A program made the translations under genes and the position numbers. A stretch of 49,862 nucleotides of DNA from Oceanospirillum sanctuarii. Lineage in GTDB: Bacteria; Pseudomonadota; Gammaproteobacteria; Pseudomonadales; Halomonadaceae. The DNA lies in the NCBI RefSeq assembly GCF_002150805.1, contig NZ_MTBA01000002.1:1-49862 (forward strand), given 5' to 3'. Under the pieces are notes generated by a model. The model was given only the letters and a program-made list of their open reading frames with translations, did no database searches and was not told the DNA's origin. Each line of letters starts with the position of its first letter. Position 1 is the stretch's first letter. Shown piece after piece: positions 28,144-41,396 of this stretch.

Positions 28144-28787
28144 GCAAATCAGCCTCCGAAAAGAAACCGGGTCTGAAAGAGCTGCTGGAAAAGCTCTCTC
28201 AGGTTGACCTTAACGAGATCGACTTTAAAAACGCCGGCTCCTGGCCCAAAGGCGGCAAGATTACAGCTTGGTCGATTGCCGTTATTGTGACCGCAATTGT
28301 GGGTTATCTGCTTTATCTGTCGCCAAAGTTTACTCAGTTGGAACAGGCAAAAAACCGGGAACAACAGCTGCTGCAGGAATATGAAATTAAGGCTTTCCAG
28401 GGGGCTAACCTGCCCGCTTACAAACAGCAGATGCAGGATATCCAGCAACAGATCACCCGCCTGTCAGCACAGCTACCGACACAAAAATCGATACCGGAAC
28501 TAATAGAACAGATCGGCGAACAGGCACAAAAGTATCGGGTGGATATCCGGGGACTGAAACTTCAGTCAGAGATACAGGAAAGCGCCTATAGTGCGCAACC
28601 TCTGACTCTGACAGTAAACGGCAGCTATCACAATCTGGCCCTGTTCCTGAGCGGCATGACGCAACTGGAACGTATTGTCACCCTGCATAATTTCACCCTA
28701 CAACCTGACGGAAAACACCTGATCCTGACGATTGAGGCGATGGCCTATCACAACATTCCATCAGAGAAGGAGGAAGAAAGTGAATAG
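28140..28787 (+). CDS. pilO: type IV pilus assembly protein PilO
   Basis: 215-residue partner of PilN: cytoplasmic N-terminal ~40 residues, one membrane helix (about 42-60), a glutamine-rich periplasmic coiled coil (about 65-120) and a ferredoxin-like domain. PilN-PilO heterodimers link PilM to PilP. Overlaps pilP by 8 bases. Confidence 0.95.
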   Translation: MSKSASEKKPGLKELLEKLSQVDLNEIDFKNAGSWPKGGKITAWSIAVIVTAIVGYLLYLSPKFTQLEQAKNREQQLLQEYEIKAFQGANLPAYKQQMQDIQQQITRLSAQLPTQKSIPELIEQIGEQAQKYRVDIRGLKLQSEIQESAYSAQPLTLTVNGSYHNLALFLSGMTQLERIVTLHNFTLQPDGKHLILTIEAMAYHNIPSEKEEESE

Positions 28788-29331
28788 GTATCTGACCTTC
28801 AGCCTGACGGTAGTGTTAACCACGTCTGCGCTTCTTACCGGATGCAGCGACCAGGGCAGTCATAACGACCTGATGCGAACTCTGGTCGACATCCGCAATC
28901 GTCCATCGGGACGCATTGAACCCTTACCGGAACGTCCTGAATATCAGGCTGCTCTCTATACAGGTACAGATCAACGCAGCCCGTTCCATCTTTATGAGCA
29001 GCAGAACACCACCTCTGAGCGTTACCTGTCGGATCAGTTCCGACCGGACACCCAACGCACCAAAGGTGCATTGGAACAATTGCCTCTGGAAAGCCTGTCT
29101 CTGGTGGGTACTCTGCAGTTCGCTGATGCAAAATTCCCTACCGCCTTAATCGACGACGGTCAGGGAAAGATACATAAAGTCACAAAAGGCCAATATTTAG
29201 GGCAAGATTTTGGTAGAGTGGCCGAAATATCAGAAGACACGGTTTTTATTGAAGAAACTGTTCAGGATGAACAGGGCGGATGGATCAAACGCCCGAGACA
29301 GCTTAAGTTGGCGACACACTCAGATGAATAA
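28780..29331 (+). CDS. pilP: type IV pilus lipoprotein PilP
   Basis: Inner-membrane lipoprotein that joins PilN/PilO to the PilQ secretin. Starts at GTG 28780 directly after AAGGAGG, giving 183 residues with a signal peptide and lipobox LLTGC (cysteine at residue 21). The disordered linker is followed by the C-terminal HR-like beta domain (LSLVGTLQF...IHKVTKGQYLGQDFG). It overlaps pilO and pilQ by 8 bases each. Confidence 0.95.
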   Translation: MNRYLTFSLTVVLTTSALLTGCSDQGSHNDLMRTLVDIRNRPSGRIEPLPERPEYQAALYTGTDQRSPFHLYEQQNTTSERYLSDQFRPDTQRTKGALEQLPLESLSLVGTLQFADAKFPTALIDDGQGKIHKVTKGQYLGQDFGRVAEISEDTVFIEETVQDEQGGWIKRPRQLKLATHSDE

Positions 29332-31417
29332 CAGCTTTCAGGCAGAATACAGATTCACCACCCGCTTTTGGACGACGCATGCCCGGCATCTTATGTTGCT
29401 GCTCGCCTGCAGTTTTGCCTTGTTATTTACTTCATACGCCTATGCGGCATCATCAGCTCTTAAGACTCTGGATCTTCGTACCACCGAAAACCGTCAGGCT
29501 GAACTCACCCTGCAACTGGATAAGCCAGCGGCACGGGTTCAGAGCTATCAGATCGACAACCCTGCCCGCCTGATTATCGACCTTTTCAACACCGAGAATC
29601 ATCTGGCGCAGAAGAGTTTTCAGTTCAACCAGTCTCAGGTACAGAGCATTACCGGCATTCAGGCAGGCAACCGGACCCGCCTGGTGGTCAAACTGGATCA
29701 GTCCTCCTCGTTCCAGACCCGCGTTCAGGGTTCTGAGATTAAGGTAACCATTGGCCAGTTGGCTCCTGCCACGGTTGCTGGCAATAAGCCAAGCCTGAAC
29801 CCAGCGACCTCTACCACCAGTGAACTGCCCCGCATCCGTGATATCGATTTCCGTCGCGGTCCGAACAATGAAAGCCTTTTTGTTTTGGAGCTGGAACGTG
29901 CTGACATCGATTTCCAGCTAACCGAAACCGACAGCAAGAAGCTGCGCCTTGAACTGAAACAAGCCAGCCTGCCCCGGGCACTTCGCCGTATGCTGGATGT
30001 TTCCGATTTCGCGACCCCGATTCAGAATATCAGTGCACGTCAGCAATCCGACAACGCCCGCTTCGATTTCCAGCTGAAGGGTGATTTCAGCTATATGGCT
30101 TACCAGACCGGCCGCACTCTTACACTGGAAGCCAAACCGCTGTCTCCGGTGGAAAAAGAAGCGCTGATGAAAAAGAAGTTTCCTTACTCAGGCAAGAAAC
30201 TCTCATTGAATTTCCAGAACATCGATATCCGTCAGGTCCTGCAAATTATTGCTGAAACCACCGATCTGAACCTTGTCACCAGCGACAGCGTTCAGGGTTC
30301 CGTGACCCTACGACTGGAACAGGTGCCTTGGGATCAGGCGCTGCAATTGGTTATGGAAAGCAAAGGCCTAGCCAGCCGTAAATCCGGGAATGTTCTCATG
30401 GTCGCGCCAGCAGATGAATTGGCAGAACGTGAACGTAAAGAGTTGGTTTCCCGCCAGGAGAACCGTGATCTGGCCAACCTAAGCTCGGAATTTATTCAGA
30501 TCAAATACGCCAAGGCCTCAGATATCTCTCTGATTCTGAACGGCAGCGATGGTAGCCCCGGCCTGCTCTCCAAGCGTGGGCGGGCACTGGTGGATGAACG
30601 CACCAACACCATTCTGATTCAGGATGTACCCAGCTCCCTTGAAGCTGTGAAAGAGGTGATTGCTAAGCTGGATATTCCGGTACAGCAGGTACTGATCGAA
30701 GCCCGCATTGTTATCGCCCGTAGCAACCTGAGCAGTGATCTTGGTGTTCGCTGGACCGGCGGTGGCAGTAACGCCATCAGCGAAGGCGAAACAGCGATCG
30801 GTGCTAACGGACTGGCTGTAGATTTGGCTGCGCGCTCCGGCGGCTATACCAATATCAACCCCGGCACAGGAACCTTTGCATTAGGCTATGCGGATTCCAG
30901 TATTCTGGTGGATATGGAACTTGCCGCTTTGGCCAGTGAAGGTAAGGGTGAAATCATCTCTCAGCCTAAGGTGATTACTGCCAACAAGCGTAAAGCGCTG
31001 ATCAAGTCCGGTAAGCAGATCCCTTACCGGGAAGAATCCTCCTCCGGCGGCACCAAGATCGCATTTAAAGATGCCGTACTGGCGCTTGAGGTTACCCCTC
31101 AGATTACACCTGACGAACATATCATCATGGATCTGAAGATCACTCAGGACGCTCTGGGCAATCAGGAGTATGATGGCGCACCGGCGATCGATACCAATGC
31201 CATTGAAACTCAGGTACTGGTTAACGATGGCGAAACCATTGTCTTAGGTGGCATTTACACCTCGGAAAGCTTCGATCAGAATTTCAAAGTTCCGGTACTT
31301 GGCGATATTCCTCTTCTCGGAGCGCTATTCCGCCGTTCCGAAAAGTCACAGGAAAAAGTAGAATTACTGATATTTATTACGCCCAGGTTGATTGAAGATA
31401 GCGTCAGCCTGAACTGA
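29324..31417 (+). CDS. pilQ: type IV pilus secretin PilQ
   Basis: Outer-membrane secretin through which the pilus exits. From ATG 29324 it has 697 residues: a long signal peptide (hydrophobic core 22-35, AYA/A cleavage near 41), two AMIN peptidoglycan-binding domains (about 45-140 and 170-270), an STN/N0 domain (about 295-360), a secretin N domain (390-455) and the secretin core with its signature [15 protein letters not shown] near 656-670. Overlaps pilP by 8 bases; aroK follows 22 bases on. Confidence 0.96.
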   Translation: MNNSFQAEYRFTTRFWTTHARHLMLLLACSFALLFTSYAYAASSALKTLDLRTTENRQAELTLQLDKPAARVQSYQIDNPARLIIDLFNTENHLAQKSFQFNQSQVQSITGIQAGNRTRLVVKLDQSSSFQTRVQGSEIKVTIGQLAPATVAGNKPSLNPATSTTSELPRIRDIDFRRGPNNESLFVLELERADIDFQLTETDSKKLRLELKQASLPRALRRMLDVSDFATPIQNISARQQSDNARFDFQLKGDFSYMAYQTGRTLTLEAKPLSPVEKEALMKKKFPYSGKKLSLNFQNIDIRQVLQIIAETTDLNLVTSDSVQGSVTLRLEQVPWDQALQLVMESKGLASRKSGNVLMVAPADELAERERKELVSRQENRDLANLSSEFIQIKYAKASDISLILNGSDGSPGLLSKRGRALVDERTNTILIQDVPSSLEAVKEVIAKLDIPVQQVLIEARIVIARSNLSSDLGVRWTGGGSNAISEGETAIGANGLAVDLAARSGGYTNINPGTGTFALGYADSSILVDMELAALASEGKGEIISQPKVITANKRKALIKSGKQIPYREESSSGGTKIAFKDAVLALEVTPQITPDEHIIMDLKITQDALGNQEYDGAPAIDTNAIETQVLVNDGETIVLGGIYTSESFDQNFKVPVLGDIPLLGALFRRSEKSQEKVELLIFITPRLIEDSVSLN

Positions 31418-31439
31418 CCCGATTCATTCAGCACGAAAT

Positions 31440-31964
31440 GTGATGCAATATAACCATAACATTGTTCTCGTCGGCCCAATGGGCGCCGGCAAAAGCACGA
31501 TTGGTCGCCTGTTAGCGACCGAACTCAGCCTGCCATTTTTCGACTCTGATCGCGAAATCGAAGCCCGTAGTGGCGCCAACATTCCCTGGATCTTCGATGT
31601 TGAAGGTGAAGAGGGCTTCCGCCGTCGCGAAACCCAAACCATTATTGAACTACTGCAGGAAGAAGGTCCTATCGTGCTGGCCACCGGTGGCGGCGCCATT
31701 ATGCGCCCGGAAAACCGCACCGCCATCAGCCAAAGCAGTACCGTGATTTATCTGCACACCACCATTGAACAACAGCTTCAGCGCACCTCAAAAGATAAAA
31801 ACCGCCCTCTGCTACAGAATGACAACCCTAAAGCCGTTCTGGAAAACCTGTTTGAGCTTCGCGACCCCCTATATCGCGAAGCTGCTGATCTGATTGTTAA
31901 AACAGACCGCCAATCCCCTAAAAGCGTTGTCCGTCTGATTACCAAAAAACTACATAATTTGTGA
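31440..31964 (+). CDS. aroK: shikimate kinase
   Basis: Phosphorylates shikimate at O3 (fifth step to chorismate). The 174 residues carry the P-loop GPMGAGKST (12-20) and the shikimate-binding FFDSDREIE and ATGGGAI motifs. Start may be GTG 31440 or ATG 31443. Forms aroK-aroB (11-base gap) behind the pil genes. Confidence 0.96.
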   Translation: MMQYNHNIVLVGPMGAGKSTIGRLLATELSLPFFDSDREIEARSGANIPWIFDVEGEEGFRRRETQTIIELLQEEGPIVLATGGGAIMRPENRTAISQSSTVIYLHTTIEQQLQRTSKDKNRPLLQNDNPKAVLENLFELRDPLYREAADLIVKTDRQSPKSVVRLITKKLHNL

Positions 31965-31975
31965 GCTGACACACC

Positions 31976-33070
31976 ATGCAAACCCTGAATGTTGATCTTG
32001 GCGACCGCAGCTATCCGATTCATATCGGCGGCGGTCTGATTTCAGATCTGTCCCTGATCGCACCGCATATTCGCGGTCGTCAGGTGATGATTGTGAGTAA
32101 CACCACAGTCGCACCGCTCTATCTGGAGCAGCTGAAAACAACCCTAGCCGATCAATATCAGGTAGCCGAGGTTATTCTGCCCGATGGCGAAGCCTACAAA
32201 ACCCTCGACAGCGTCAATCTGATTTTTGATGCACTACTGGAAAACCGCTTTAACCGTACCTGCACCCTGATCGCTCTGGGCGGTGGCGTTATCGGCGATA
32301 TGACCGGCTTTGCTGCCGCCAGTTATCAGCGCGGCGTTAACTTTATTCAGATCCCGACCACTCTGCTTTCTCAGGTAGATTCCTCTGTCGGCGGCAAGAC
32401 AGGTGTGAACCACCCGCTGGGCAAAAACATGATCGGCGCTTTCTGGCAGCCACAACTGGTTCTGGCAGATACCGATACGCTTCAGACATTACCGGAGCGT
32501 GAACTGGCCGCCGGCATTGCCGAGGTGATCAAGTACGGTCTGATTCGCGATCCGGAGTTTTTCAGCTGGCTGGAAAACACTATAGAGCCACTGAAAACCA
32601 AAGACACGGCAGCGTTGTCCGAAGCCATCTACCGCTCCTGCCAGAATAAAGCCGATGTGGTGGCCCAGGATGAGCTGGAAGGCGGCGTTCGCGCCACACT
32701 CAACCTTGGACACACCTTTGGTCATGCTATCGAAACCGAGCAGGGATATGGTCAATGGCTGCACGGCGAAGCTGTCGCCACCGGCATGCTGATGGCAGCA
32801 GATCTTTCTCAGCGTGAAGGCTGGCTGACGTCGGAAGATTGCAGCCGTATCAAAAAGCTGCTGGAGGCGTTCGACCTGCCGGTTATCCCGCCAGCAGATA
32901 TGAGTGCAGATACCTTTATTGGCCACATGCTGGTGGACAAAAAAGTACTGGATGGCAATTTAAGACTCGTCCTGATGGAGTCTCTGGGTCAGGCCGTTGT
33001 CACAGATCGCTTCGCGGAAGCAAATTTGCAACAAACTCTCATTGCGGGGAAAAAACTCGGGGATTTTTAA
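31976..33070 (+). CDS. aroB: 3-dehydroquinate synthase
   Basis: NAD- and metal-dependent second enzyme of the shikimate pathway. The 364 residues have [13 protein letters not shown], the [13 protein letters not shown] loop and the zinc-ligand segment [10 protein letters not shown]. Downstream of aroK with an 11-base gap. Confidence 0.97.
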   Translation: MQTLNVDLGDRSYPIHIGGGLISDLSLIAPHIRGRQVMIVSNTTVAPLYLEQLKTTLADQYQVAEVILPDGEAYKTLDSVNLIFDALLENRFNRTCTLIALGGGVIGDMTGFAAASYQRGVNFIQIPTTLLSQVDSSVGGKTGVNHPLGKNMIGAFWQPQLVLADTDTLQTLPERELAAGIAEVIKYGLIRDPEFFSWLENTIEPLKTKDTAALSEAIYRSCQNKADVVAQDELEGGVRATLNLGHTFGHAIETEQGYGQWLHGEAVATGMLMAADLSQREGWLTSEDCSRIKKLLEAFDLPVIPPADMSADTFIGHMLVDKKVLDGNLRLVLMESLGQAVVTDRFAEANLQQTLIAGKKLGDF

Positions 33071-33113
33071 TATTTTAGGCTTCCCGTTGCTTTTATTACC
33101 GCCTATCATCAAG

Positions 33114-33162
33114 GGTTCGGGGTTGTTCCGATAAGTGCTTTTTGATGCTTATTAGCCGAACC
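33114..33162 (+). repeat. stem-loop in the aroB-damX interval
   Basis: GGTTCGG (33114-33120) pairs with CCGAACC (33156-33162), and an inner ATAAG/CTTAT pair adds to the stem. It lies 30-80 bases before damX; no T run follows, so it is a leader structure or RNase site rather than a terminator. Confidence 0.4.
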
Positions 33163-33192
33163 TTTGCATGAAAAAAGTGGGATTAAAAACCT

Positions 33193-34923
33193 ATGTTTGG
33201 AAAAAACAGTAACGATAAGGATTCCGGTATGTCTGGGGATAATTTCTCCTTCACAAATATCACCCCTTCACTCACCGATGGCGTGGTTGAAGAATCGCTG
33301 TTTTTTCCCTCCCAACAACACACTCAGGTTATTGAGCTGATCGGCCATCTGAGCCGCTACAGCAGCCTGCTGCTGACCATCACAGGCCCTCAGGGTTCCG
33401 GCAAAACCCTGATCAAACGCAAAGTGCTTGAGGGTATGGATTCCGGCGTACAGATCTGCAATTTCAGGCAGGAACAGGTCACTCAGCCTCAAGCCTTCAT
33501 GCAGGCTCTGAGTCAAACCCTGCAACTCGGCCTGGATAGCAGCAGCGACCTGAACCAATATCTCTCCCGACTGAAACAACATTTCAGCCTGTTGCATAAA
33601 GAAGGCAACAGCTGCCTGATCATCGTCGATGATGCACACCTGCTCAGCCCGGAAACGCTGGAACTGATGGTGATCCTGCTTTCCGATGATGATGACCAGA
33701 AACGTCCCCATATTTTACTGCTGGGCGAAGATCCTTTGATTGATACTCTTCAGGGATCCCGTCTGAAAGAACGCTTTAACGCGATCGGCCACCACCTGGC
33801 GCTTCAGCCGATGACCACTGAGGAAGCCTGGGGCTATCTGGATTACCGCATGAGCGCCGCAGGCCTGACCGGTCAGATCAGCGAAACCGCTAAAGCCGAT
33901 ATTATTCGTGCCGGCGGCGGCGTACCCGGCCAGATCAACAACATGGCCAATCTGGCGCTCAGCGACCCTGATGGCCTGAAAAAGATCGCCAGCATCGCCC
34001 CAAAAGCGAAAGCACAACCAAAGACCGACAAAAAGAAAGCTGCACCTATTAAAGCGCCAAAAGCTGAACAAGCCAGCAAGCCAGCTAAAGCGAAGGGTTC
34101 TGCTGTACCTGTATGGCATGTCGCTGCTCTTGCGGTTGTTGCCAGTCTACTGGGCGCAGCTTACCTGTATCAGGACGAACTGATGGGTCTGGAAAAAGAG
34201 CCGGTTGTCGCTGAAAACACGCCTCTGACCGATCTGAACCGCCTATCACGCCCGGCAGAAGAAACTCTGGCCGAGGCTCAGGAAGCTTCCGCTAAGATTG
34301 AAGAGGAGCAGGCGGTTACTATCATTAAGCCTGTTTATCCGGATCAGGAAGAAGCCTCGGAAGAACAAAGCAAGCGAGAAGCAGATGCGGCCCTGCTGGG
34401 CATGGAAAGCACCACGGCAACAGCTCCGGCAGCGACTACCGAATCACAACAAACCCAAACAACTGCTCAGCCAGCGACTCAAACCACCACTCAAGTGGCG
34501 GAGAAAACACCAGAGCCTGTTAAAGCCGCTGAACCAGTTACAGAACCAGCCCCTGCTGTGAAAGCACCGGAGCCGGTAAAAGCGGAATCTGTTCAGCCTG
34601 CAGCCGAGCCGAAAGTGACCAGCTCTTACAAACAGGAAAAAGAGTTGATGGCGCTTAAGGGCACTCAGTACACGCTGCAGTTATTGGGAAGCCATATTGA
34701 GAGCAATGCCATTCGCTTTATTGATGGCCTGAAGAGCAAAACCAATGTGCGTTACTTTGAAACCCTGTACCAGGGTAAGCCTTGGTTTGTTGTGATCTAC
34801 GGCCAGTTTGATAACCGTGACGCCGCTATTGCCAGCATTCCTAAGCTGCCAAAAGAGCTTCAGGATCGCAAACCCTGGGCCCGCAGCATCGCCAGCGTTC
34901 AGTCCGATATTCAAAAGAAATAA
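33193..34923 (+). CDS. damX: DamX-like AAA ATPase with SPOR domain
   Basis: 576-residue bitopic membrane protein. The cytoplasmic part is an AAA/ExeA-like ATPase domain with Walker A GPQGSGKT (65-72) and Walker B LIIVDDAHLL (142-151); a Lys/Ala-rich stretch precedes a membrane helix (about 307-326); a long disordered Glu/Pro/Thr-rich periplasmic linker (340-495) leads to a C-terminal SPOR domain (about 498-570). DamX binds septal peptidoglycan in E. coli; the ATPase domain present here is typical of Pseudomonas-type homologues, so the name is by position and layout. Confidence 0.88.
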   Translation: MFGKNSNDKDSGMSGDNFSFTNITPSLTDGVVEESLFFPSQQHTQVIELIGHLSRYSSLLLTITGPQGSGKTLIKRKVLEGMDSGVQICNFRQEQVTQPQAFMQALSQTLQLGLDSSSDLNQYLSRLKQHFSLLHKEGNSCLIIVDDAHLLSPETLELMVILLSDDDDQKRPHILLLGEDPLIDTLQGSRLKERFNAIGHHLALQPMTTEEAWGYLDYRMSAAGLTGQISETAKADIIRAGGGVPGQINNMANLALSDPDGLKKIASIAPKAKAQPKTDKKKAAPIKAPKAEQASKPAKAKGSAVPVWHVAALAVVASLLGAAYLYQDELMGLEKEPVVAENTPLTDLNRLSRPAEETLAEAQEASAKIEEEQAVTIIKPVYPDQEEASEEQSKREADAALLGMESTTATAPAATTESQQTQTTAQPATQTTTQVAEKTPEPVKAAEPVTEPAPAVKAPEPVKAESVQPAAEPKVTSSYKQEKELMALKGTQYTLQLLGSHIESNAIRFIDGLKSKTNVRYFETLYQGKPWFVVIYGQFDNRDAAIASIPKLPKELQDRKPWARSIASVQSDIQKK

Positions 34924-34949
34924 CCCTCTCAAGACCTCCATTTCTGATA

Positions 34950-34989
34950 AAACGACGCTGGCGAAAAAATCGTTTCGCCAGTGTCGTTT
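34950..34989 (+). terminator. terminator-like hairpin after damX
   Basis: Stem of 17 pairs including one G-U, six-base loop, 27 bases past the damX stop, ending GTCGTTT. The T run is short, so termination may be partial. Confidence 0.55.
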
Positions 34990-35087
34990 ACACACTTTAA
35001 CACCCTTCTTTTTAGACGTTAGCAGCACATTGCTGACAAGTTAACCGCAGTTAACCACCACAAACGCCTCTGAAATCAAACTTACAT

Positions 35088-35116
35088 TTGAGATTCTGCC
35101 TTCAGATGTGTAGAAT
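35088..35116 (+). promoter_or_regulatory. gltB: strong sigma-70 promoter for gltBD
   Basis: TTGAGA (35088-35093), 17-base spacer, TAGAAT (35111-35116): each hexamer matches five of six. A 7-base inverted repeat AGATTCT/AGAATCT (35091-35097, 35112-35118) overlaps both hexamers and could be a repressor site. Predicted leader about 120 bases. Confidence 0.75.
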
Positions 35117-35243
35117 CTCTCTCCCTTTGCCTCTAAGAAACCGGTCTAACGGAAGACGCATATCGATTAATAATTAAAGACAAAACAAGAAGTTTCTGGG
35201 GCAGACAACAACGATTTATTTTGTACTAGCGAGAGTTAGCTTT

Positions 35244-38200
35244 ATGAGAACTGGTCTGTATCACCCCGATGAATTTAGGGATAACTGTGGTTTCGGCTTG
35301 ATCGCACACATGAATGGCGATGCAAGCCATAACCTGTTACAGACAGCGATCGAAGCACTAACCTGTATGACACACCGTGGCGGTATCGCTGCCGACGGTA
35401 AAACAGGTGATGGCTGTGGTTTGCTGCTGAAAAAACCCGATACCTTCCTGCGCACCATTGCTAAAGAGCAGTTTGATGCCGAGCTTTCCGAGCACTTTGG
35501 TGTGGGTATGGTATTCCTGTCCCAGGATCAGGCTAAGGCTGAAAACGCCCGCACTGTTCTATCCAACGAAATCACCGCCCAGGGTCTGAACGTCATTGGC
35601 TGGCGTCAGGTTCCTATCGACACTTCTGTTTGTGGACCAATGGCTTTGGACTGCCTGCCACAGTTTGAGCAGGTTTTTGTCGATGCTCCTGAAATGTCCA
35701 CTCAGCAACTGGCCGTTAAATTGTTTATGGCCCGCCGCAAAGCTGAGATGGCACTGAAAGATGACAGCGATTTCTACGTTGCCAGCCTGTCTTCACAGGT
35801 AATCTCCTATAAAGGTCTGGTAATGCCGGCTGACCTGCCGAAGTTCTATAAAGACCTTGGCGATGAGCGTCTGGAAACTGCGATCTGCGTATTCCACCAG
35901 CGTTTCTCAACTAACACCGCACCAAAATGGCCTCTGGCTCAACCGTTCCGCTATCTGGCACACAACGGTGAGATCAACACCATTGAAGCTAACCGTAGCT
36001 GGGCAAATGCCCGTAAGAACAACTTCAACAACGATATCCTGAATCTTGATGAGCTGGATCAGGTGGTTAACACCACAGGTTCCGACTCCTCCAGTATGGA
36101 TAACATGCTTGAAGTGCTGCTGACCGGTGGCATGGACCTGTTTAAAGCCGTACGTCTGATGATTCCGCCTGCGTGGCAGAACAACGACACTATGGATGCC
36201 GATCTGCGTGCCTTCTATGAATACAGCTCTATGCACATGGAGCCTTGGGATGGCCCTGCCGGTCTGGTACTGACCGATGGTCGTCACGCGGTATGTATGC
36301 TGGACCGTAACGGTCTGCGTCCTGCGCGCTGGGTTATCACCAAGAATGGCTACATCACTCTGGCGTCTGAGATCGGTGTTTACGATTACCAGCCGGAAGA
36401 CGTTGTGGCTAAAGGCCGTGTTGCTCCGGGTCACATGCTGGTGGTTGATACCGAAACCGGCGAAGTGATGCACCGTGAAGATATCGACAACCGTCTGAAG
36501 TCTGCGCACCCGTACAAGCAGTGGATGCGTGAGAAAGCGACCTTCCTTGAGTCCACTCTGGGCGAGATCCAGGGCCCTAACTTTGAGCCTATGACTCAGG
36601 AAGCGCTGCAGGCGCATATGAAGATGTACCAGATCAGCTTTGAAGAGCGTGATCAGGTGCTGCGTCCTCTGGCAGAGCAAGGTCAGGAAGCCGTGGGTTC
36701 CATGGGTGACGACACCCCTATGGCAGTGCTGTCCCGTAAGAACCGTCTGACCACAGACTACTTCCGTCAGAAATTTGCTCAGGTAACCAACCCGCCAATC
36801 GATCCTCTGCGTGAAGCGATCGTGATGTCGCTGGAAACCTGCCTGGGTACCGAGCTGAACGTATTTGAAGACAGTATCGATCACGCCAACCGTATCGTGC
36901 TGACCACTCCTGTTCTGTCGCCACGTAAATTCAAGGCACTGCAACAGCTGGATGACAAGGGCTTCCCGGCTCACACCATCAGCCTGCAGTACAACCCTGA
37001 AAACATGGGTCTGAAAGGCGCTATCCAGAATGTTTGCGAACAGGCTGAAGAAGCGGTTCGTTCCGGTAAAGTGGTACTGGTTCTGTCGGATCGTGAAATC
37101 GAGAAAGGCATGCTGCCGGTTGATGCGGTTATGGCAACCGGTGCAGTTCACAAGCATCTGGGCGCGAAAGGCCTGCGTTGCGATTCCAACCTGATTATCG
37201 AAACCGGTCTGGCTCGTGACTCTCACCAGATGGCCGTTCTGTTCGGCTTTGGTGCGACTGCGGTTTACCCATACCTGAGCTACAACGTGCTGGCTGATCT
37301 GCAGCGTACCGGTGAGCTTCAGGGTGATCCGGCTGAGATCCGCGAGAACTACCGTCGCGGCATCCAGAAAGGCCTGCTGAAGATCCTGTCTAAGATGGGT
37401 ATCTCCACGATCGCCTCTTACCGTGGTGCTCAGCTGTTTGAAGCTGTGGGTCTGTCTGATGAAGTTTGCGACCTGTGCTTCTCCGGCGTTGCATCCCGTA
37501 TTCAGGGTGCTGACTTTGCACACTTCCAGATGCAACAGGAGCTGCTGGCGTCTCTGGCGTGGAACCCACGTAAGAAGATCGGTCAGGGCGGCCTGCTGAA
37601 ATACGTTCACGGTGGTGAATACCACGCTTACAACCCTGACGTTGTTAAAGCGGTACAGGAAGCGGTTCAGACCGGTAGCTACGAAGCCTTCAAACGCTTC
37701 GCCAAGCTGGTTAACGAGCGCCCTGCAGCGACCATTCGTGACCTGCTGCAAGTGAATAAAGCATCGAACCCGATTGCGCTGTCTGAAGTTGAACCCGCAG
37801 AATCTATCCTGCGTCGCTTTGACTCTGCGGCGATGTCTCTGGGTGCTCTGTCTCCGGAAGCACACGAAGCGCTGGCTCAGGCGATGAACGAACTGGGTGG
37901 CCGCTCTAACTCCGGTGAAGGTGGTGAAGACGCAGCCCGTTTCGGCACACTGAAAAACTCCAAGATCAAACAGATCGCCTCCGGTCGTTTTGGTGTAACC
38001 CCGCACTATCTGGTGAACGCTGAAGTTCTGCAGATTAAAGTTGCTCAGGGTGCAAAACCGGGTGAAGGTGGTCAGCTACCGGGCGGTAAAGTTAACGCTT
38101 TGATTGCACGTCTGCGTCACTCTGTACCGGGTGTCACTCTGATCTCGCCTCCGCCGCACCACGATATCTACTCGATTGAGGATCTGGCGCAGCTGATTTT

Positions 38201-39698
38201 CGACCTGAAACAGGTGAATCCGGATGCTCTGATCTCTGTGAAACTGGTATCTGAACCAGGTATCGGCACCATCGCTACCGGTGTTGCCAAAGCCTATGCG
38301 GATCTGATCACCGTTTCCGGTTATGACGGCGGTACCGCTGCAAGTCCTCTGACGTCTATTAAACATGCCGGTTCTCCATGGGAACTGGGTCTGCCAGAAG
38401 TGCATCAGGCGCTGCGTATCAATAACCTGCGTGACAAAGTACGCCTGCAGACAGACGGTGGTCTGAAAACCGGTCTGGATGTGATCAAGGGTGCCATCCT
38501 TGGTGCTGAAAGCTTCGGCTTCGGTACCATTCCTATGGTTGCTCTGGGCTGTAAGTACCTGCGCATCTGTCACCTGAACAACTGTGCAACCGGTGTTGCC
38601 ACTCAGAATGAACAGCTGCGTGAAGAATACTTCATCGGTACGGTTGAAATGGTTAAGAACTACTTCCGCTTCGTCGCTGAAGAAGTTCGCGAAATCATGG
38701 CTGAAATGGGTGTTCGTAAGTTTGAAGACCTGATCGGTCGTACCGACCTACTGACAGCGATCAGCGATGAAGAAGCTCCGGCTAAGATTCAGAACCTGGA
38801 TCTGACCAACCTGCTGAACAACGACTTTGTTCCTGCAGATGCACCTCAGACCTGTCAGGTTGCCCGCAACGAACCCTTCGATAAAGGTTCTCTGGCAGAG
38901 CGTATGGTTGCTGAGACATTGGCTGTTATCGAAAACGGCCAGGGTGGCACATTTGAATTCAAAGTCACCAACTGTGACCGTTCGATCGGTGCCCGCCTAT
39001 CCGGCGAGATCGCTAAGCGCTGGGGCGACAAAGGTATGCCAAATCCTCTGACCCTGAACCTGACCGGTGTTGCTGGCCAGAGTTTCGGTGTCTGGAACGC
39101 TAAAGGTCTGAACCTGTATATCGAAGGCGATGCCAACGATTACGTGGGTAAAGGCATGAACGGTGGCAGCATCACACTGACACCGCCAAAAGGCAGCCCG
39201 TTCGAGTCCAACAAAACCTCTATTATCGGTAACACCTGTCTGTACGGTGCAACCGGCGGTAAATTGTTCGCAGCGGGTCAGGCCGGTGAGCGTTTCGCGG
39301 TTCGTAACTCAGGTGCACACGCGGTTATCGAAGGTGCCGGTGATCACTGCTGTGAATACATGACCGGTGGTCTGGTTACTGTTCTGGGTGAAACCGGATA
39401 CAACTTCGGTGCTGGTATGACAGGTGGTTTCGCCTACGTACTGGATATGGACCGTACCTTCGTAGATAAATACAACCACGAGCTGGTCGATATTCACCGT
39501 ATCAGCTCCGAGCCGATGGAAGCCTACCGCAACCATCTGCGCAGCATTATTGCTGAATTTGTTGAAGCAACCGGCAGTAAGTGGGGTCAGGAAGTACTGA
39601 ACAACTTCCTCGATTACTACCGCCACTTCTGGCTGGTTAAGCCTAAAGCAGCAAGCCTTGGCAGTCTGCTGGACAGCACCCGTCAGCGCCCTGAGTAA
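35244..39698 (+). CDS. gltB: glutamate synthase large subunit (NADPH-GOGAT alpha)
   Basis: Makes glutamate from glutamine and 2-oxoglutarate. In the 1484 residues the start [15 protein letters not shown] shows a 14-residue propeptide before the catalytic cysteine C15 of the class II glutaminase domain (to about 420). A central domain, the FMN-binding synthase domain (about 815-1200) with the 3Fe-4S cysteines C1103, C1109 and C1114, and the C-terminal GXGXG beta helix follow. Codon use is strongly biased, suggesting high expression. gltD follows after 66 bases. Confidence 0.98.
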   Translation: MRTGLYHPDEFRDNCGFGLIAHMNGDASHNLLQTAIEALTCMTHRGGIAADGKTGDGCGLLLKKPDTFLRTIAKEQFDAELSEHFGVGMVFLSQDQAKAENARTVLSNEITAQGLNVIGWRQVPIDTSVCGPMALDCLPQFEQVFVDAPEMSTQQLAVKLFMARRKAEMALKDDSDFYVASLSSQVISYKGLVMPADLPKFYKDLGDERLETAICVFHQRFSTNTAPKWPLAQPFRYLAHNGEINTIEANRSWANARKNNFNNDILNLDELDQVVNTTGSDSSSMDNMLEVLLTGGMDLFKAVRLMIPPAWQNNDTMDADLRAFYEYSSMHMEPWDGPAGLVLTDGRHAVCMLDRNGLRPARWVITKNGYITLASEIGVYDYQPEDVVAKGRVAPGHMLVVDTETGEVMHREDIDNRLKSAHPYKQWMREKATFLESTLGEIQGPNFEPMTQEALQAHMKMYQISFEERDQVLRPLAEQGQEAVGSMGDDTPMAVLSRKNRLTTDYFRQKFAQVTNPPIDPLREAIVMSLETCLGTELNVFEDSIDHANRIVLTTPVLSPRKFKALQQLDDKGFPAHTISLQYNPENMGLKGAIQNVCEQAEEAVRSGKVVLVLSDREIEKGMLPVDAVMATGAVHKHLGAKGLRCDSNLIIETGLARDSHQMAVLFGFGATAVYPYLSYNVLADLQRTGELQGDPAEIRENYRRGIQKGLLKILSKMGISTIASYRGAQLFEAVGLSDEVCDLCFSGVASRIQGADFAHFQMQQELLASLAWNPRKKIGQGGLLKYVHGGEYHAYNPDVVKAVQEAVQTGSYEAFKRFAKLVNERPAATIRDLLQVNKASNPIALSEVEPAESILRRFDSAAMSLGALSPEAHEALAQAMNELGGRSNSGEGGEDAARFGTLKNSKIKQIASGRFGVTPHYLVNAEVLQIKVAQGAKPGEGGQLPGGKVNALIARLRHSVPGVTLISPPPHHDIYSIEDLAQLIFDLKQVNPDALISVKLVSEPGIGTIATGVAKAYADLITVSGYDGGTAASPLTSIKHAGSPWELGLPEVHQALRINNLRDKVRLQTDGGLKTGLDVIKGAILGAESFGFGTIPMVALGCKYLRICHLNNCATGVATQNEQLREEYFIGTVEMVKNYFRFVAEEVREIMAEMGVRKFEDLIGRTDLLTAISDEEAPAKIQNLDLTNLLNNDFVPADAPQTCQVARNEPFDKGSLAERMVAETLAVIENGQGGTFEFKVTNCDRSIGARLSGEIAKRWGDKGMPNPLTLNLTGVAGQSFGVWNAKGLNLYIEGDANDYVGKGMNGGSITLTPPKGSPFESNKTSIIGNTCLYGATGGKLFAAGQAGERFAVRNSGAHAVIEGAGDHCCEYMTGGLVTVLGETGYNFGAGMTGGFAYVLDMDRTFVDKYNHELVDIHRISSEPMEAYRNHLRSIIAEFVEATGSKWGQEVLNNFLDYYRHFWLVKPKAASLGSLLDSTRQRPE

Positions 39699-39752
39699 TT
39701 CAGGGCCCTGGCCTTTAACAACGCAGATTTTGTGAATTTAGGTTTTTAATGA

Positions 39753-41186
<1,434 letters not shown>

Positions 41187-41228
41187 AACGCAGTGAAATA
41201 ACAGAAGTATCCTTCGGGAACTTCTAAT

Positions 41229-41272
41229 AAAAGCCGCACTCGAACGTAAGCCACGTTCTGTGCGGCTTTTTT
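41229..41272 (+). terminator. intrinsic terminator after gltBD
   Basis: Outer stem AAAAGCCGCAC/GTGCGGCTTTT with an inner GAACGT/ACGTTC stem, followed by a T run, about 45 bases past the gltD stop. Confidence 0.9.
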
Positions 41273-41320
41273 GTTGGTCTTTAATTAATCCACATAATTT
41301 ATCTGGCATATTGATTGGTC

Positions 41321-41333
41321 GATTAAATTAATC
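41321..41333. promoter_or_regulatory. upstream GATTAA dyad
   Basis: GATTAA-A-TTAATC is a perfect 6+1+6 dyad about 95 bases before the TetR-family gene. It shares its half-site with the dyad at 41397-41416. Confidence 0.4.
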
Positions 41334-41396
41334 AAACCTTTCGATAATGACTGATTTTCCCCCCTTTGCTTTCTAGGTCAAATACTCTACCCTAGC

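Larger units (their letters stand above)
34924..35243 (+). other. intergenic region between damX and gltB
   Basis: No gene seen. It contains a 17-base stem-loop with one G-U pair (34950-34966 with 34973-34989) that resembles a terminator but lacks a long T run, tandem AGTTAACC repeats (about 35039-35056) and the gltB promoter. The remaining ~120 bases are the gltB leader. Confidence 0.6.

Noticed and set aside
35907-38006. A ~700-codon open frame antisense to gltB
   Set aside because: The plus strand encodes a full GltB with catalytic cysteine and cluster motifs; the antisense frame has no recognisable domain and arises from biased codon use.
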